Positions 5,923 through 7,177 of a stretch of DNA of 7,177 bases are shown here, piece by piece; positions within the stretch are counted from its first letter, which is position 1, and each line of letters opens with the position of its first letter. Under the pieces are notes generated by a model. It was not told where the DNA came from. It saw only the letters and a program-made list of their open reading frames with translations, and made no database searches. Where the stretch lies: positions 1 through 7,177 of the forward strand of contig CANGGA010000053.1 in assembly GCA_947453285.1 (NCBI GenBank). Reading direction: 5' to 3'. The position numbers were made by a program, and so were the translations under genes. Source of the stretch: Microbacteriaceae bacterium. GTDB lineage: Bacteria > Actinomycetota > Actinomycetes > Actinomycetales > Microbacteriaceae.

Positions 5923-6914
5923 TTGGTGTCCTCGCTTGAAAGACGACGAGTAATTACAAAGTTGATAACCGAAACAATTAGCACGATGACGGTAATTAAA
6001 ATTCCAACTGCAGCCGCATAGCCCCACTGATAGCTTGCGAATGCTTGCTCATACAAGAACAGTGTCAGTGTCGAGAACTGACGCGATGAACCACCCGACA
6101 GACCGCCACCGAGAGTCAGCGGTTCTGCGAAGACCTGAAGGCCACCGATGGTCCCAACAATCAAAACGAATGTGATGGTGTTGCGAAGGCCAGGAAGCGT
6201 TACATAAATGAATTGCTTCCAAGCTGTTGCACCGTCGAGCGCTGCCGATTCATAAAGTTCTTCTGGAATCGCAAGCATCGACGCCAAGAAAATCAGGGCG
6301 TTGTAGCCCATCCAGCGCCAGGTGATCATCGTTGCAATTGCAACGTGGCTGGCGAAACTGTTCTCGATGAAGTCAACGCGAGGAAGACCAAACATTTCGA
6401 TGATGTTGTTGATCATTCCGAAGTCGCGGCCAAAGAGCTGACCAAAGACAATTGCGATTGCGATTACCGAGGTGATGTTTGGCACGAGAAGCACTGTGCG
6501 CCAAGCGGTCTTTCCCTTTAGAAACTTGTTGCGAAGAATTGCTGCGAGGCCGATTGAGCCGATCATCTGGGGAAAAGTTGAGAGAACCCAGATCTCAAGA
6601 GTGTTGCCAAGAGCTAGCCAGAAGCGGTCGTCGGCAAGCAGGTCTTGAAAGTTCTTGATGCCGATGAACTCGATTTTGCCGATTGGGTCCCAGTTGAAGA
6701 AGGCGATGACGGTCGAGTAGACGATTGGCGCAAGGCCGAAAATCAAGAACATGACGAAGAACGGAGCGGTGAAAAGGTAACCCCACTTGCCGTTGAGCGA
6801 GGTTAGACCGCCGGTGTCTTTAGTCTTCTTGACCTTCTTCTCACGCCAGGGCGAGGGGGCCGACTTGCGTCGGCGCCCCTTCAAACCTGGCATCGAATCG
6901 CTACTGACTGACAT
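5919..6914 (-). CDS. CUT1-type sugar ABC transporter permease, MalF-like
   Basis: The protein has 331 residues from ATG 6914, with a modest AAGG about 9 bases upstream. Residues 1-35 are hydrophilic and strongly basic (GRRRK, REKKVKKTK) and probably cytoplasmic. Six or so hydrophobic segments follow, beginning at about 44-66. The EAA loop is at about 221-243 (YESAALDGAT, then VTLPGL), the site that docks onto the ATPase. Length and layout match MalF/LacF-type subunits without a large periplasmic insert. The 3' end overlaps the start of the second permease by 4 bases, indicating translational coupling and a heterodimeric channel. Only 11 bases separate its start from the stop of the solute-binding protein gene. 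Imported sugar is inferred from the locus. Confidence 0.94.
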   Translation of the reverse strand: MSVSSDSMPGLKGRRRKSAPSPWREKKVKKTKDTGGLTSLNGKWGYLFTAPFFVMFLIFGLAPIVYSTVIAFFNWDPIGKIEFIGIKNFQDLLADDRFWLALGNTLEIWVLSTFPQMIGSIGLAAILRNKFLKGKTAWRTVLLVPNITSVIAIAIVFGQLFGRDFGMINNIIEMFGLPRVDFIENSFASHVAIATMITWRWMGYNALIFLASMLAIPEELYESAALDGATAWKQFIYVTLPGLRNTITFVLIVGTIGGLQVFAEPLTLGGGLSGGSSRQFSTLTLFLYEQAFASYQWGYAAAVGILITVIVLIVSVINFVITRRLSSEDTK

Positions 6915-6925
6915 ATTGTGTGACC

Positions 6926-7177
6926 TTAGTTACCTGTAGTCAGACACTTGTCTTTGTCGAGAGCCTTCAACGTGTTAGTCCACGACACTGCCGAAGTTTC
7001 TTTCTTTGATTGAACTCGACCGAGTCCGGCGCCAAACGCCATGTCGATAGCTCGCTGGCAGGTGCCTTCGAAGATTGGCTTCAACTTCAACATGCCATCG
7101 CTGTAGATCTTGCCAACAGGTGCGTTGTTGAAGAACGGGTCGTTGTATCCAGAAACAGATGGGTCAGAGTAAAGCGA
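6926..7177 (-). CDS. Sugar ABC transporter solute-binding protein, C-terminal part only
   Basis: The frame is open from the right edge of the window (TCG at 7177-7175) to TAA 6928-6926, giving the last 83 residues; the start and signal peptide lie outside. The segment YNDPFFNNAPVGKIYSDGM, the later tryptophan (W66) and the charged C-terminus resemble the C-terminal lobe of family 1 extracellular solute-binding proteins. Position is the strongest support: it lies directly upstream of the MalF-like permease, 11 bases away, as is usual in CUT1 operons. Two cysteines (residues 40 and 78 of the visible part) could pair outside the cell. It would capture oligosaccharides for the permeases. The family call rests on context plus modest sequence likeness. 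Confidence 0.82.
   Translation of the reverse strand, partial: SLYSDPSVSGYNDPFFNNAPVGKIYSDGMLKLKPIFEGTCQRAIDMAFGAGLGRVQSKKETSAVSWTNTLKALDKDKCLTTGN

Noticed and set aside
5923..6027. N-terminal extension of the MalG-like permease to 6027
   Set aside because: The extension overlaps the upstream permease in another frame, has unusual composition and no family likeness; GTG 5922 has GAGG and the coupled GTGA overlap.

Overview
The window carries most of a bacterial locus for breaking down and importing an extracellular beta-glucan, most likely a laminarin-type beta-1,3-glucan. It encodes two secreted GH16 glycoside hydrolases, the membrane part and the tail of the binding protein of a CUT1-type carbohydrate ABC importer, a LacI-family regulator, and a secreted two-repeat protein of unknown function. 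The host is probably an actinobacterium. The signal peptides are Ala-rich, the LacI and CUT1 proteins look actinobacterial, the ABC permeases have no dedicated ATPase beside them, and GC is moderate, close to half by eye. A small-genome aquatic Microbacteriaceae-like organism would fit, but this is inference from style, not a marker gene.

Layout on the plus strand: positions 2-1045 hold the 3' part of a GH16 hydrolase gene whose start lies outside the window. Everything else is on the minus strand and reads right to left: the 3' end of a solute-binding protein gene (7177-6926), a MalF-type permease (6914-5919), a MalG-type permease (5922-5050), a secreted tandem-repeat protein (5005-3593), a 16-bp perfect hairpin (3581-3542), a second GH16 hydrolase with two N-terminal Ig-like domains (3521-2142), and a LacI-family repressor (2064-1051). 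The repressor gene converges on the first GH16 gene with only 5 bases between the stop codons. There is no gene-free stretch above 300 bases; the longest gap is 77 bases.

Proposed working (inference): the GH16 enzymes cut the polymer outside the cell. The binding protein and two permeases import the oligosaccharides, powered by an ATPase encoded elsewhere. The LacI protein senses a sugar product and controls the locus. A LacI/cre-type operator (TGAAACCGATTTCA, 2084-2097) lies between the hydrolase and lacI, just downstream of a plausible extended -10, which points to autorepression. The operon's main promoter would be upstream of the binding protein gene, outside the window. No intracellular beta-glucosidase is seen here.

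The least explained part is the 470-residue secreted protein between the transporter and the hydrolase. It has two diverged copies of a roughly 170-residue module and a small C-terminal beta-rich domain. Its first codon overlaps the stop of a possible 9-codon leader ORF with a strong Shine-Dalgarno sequence. It could be a glycan-binding or surface protein of the locus, but nothing in the sequence proves this.
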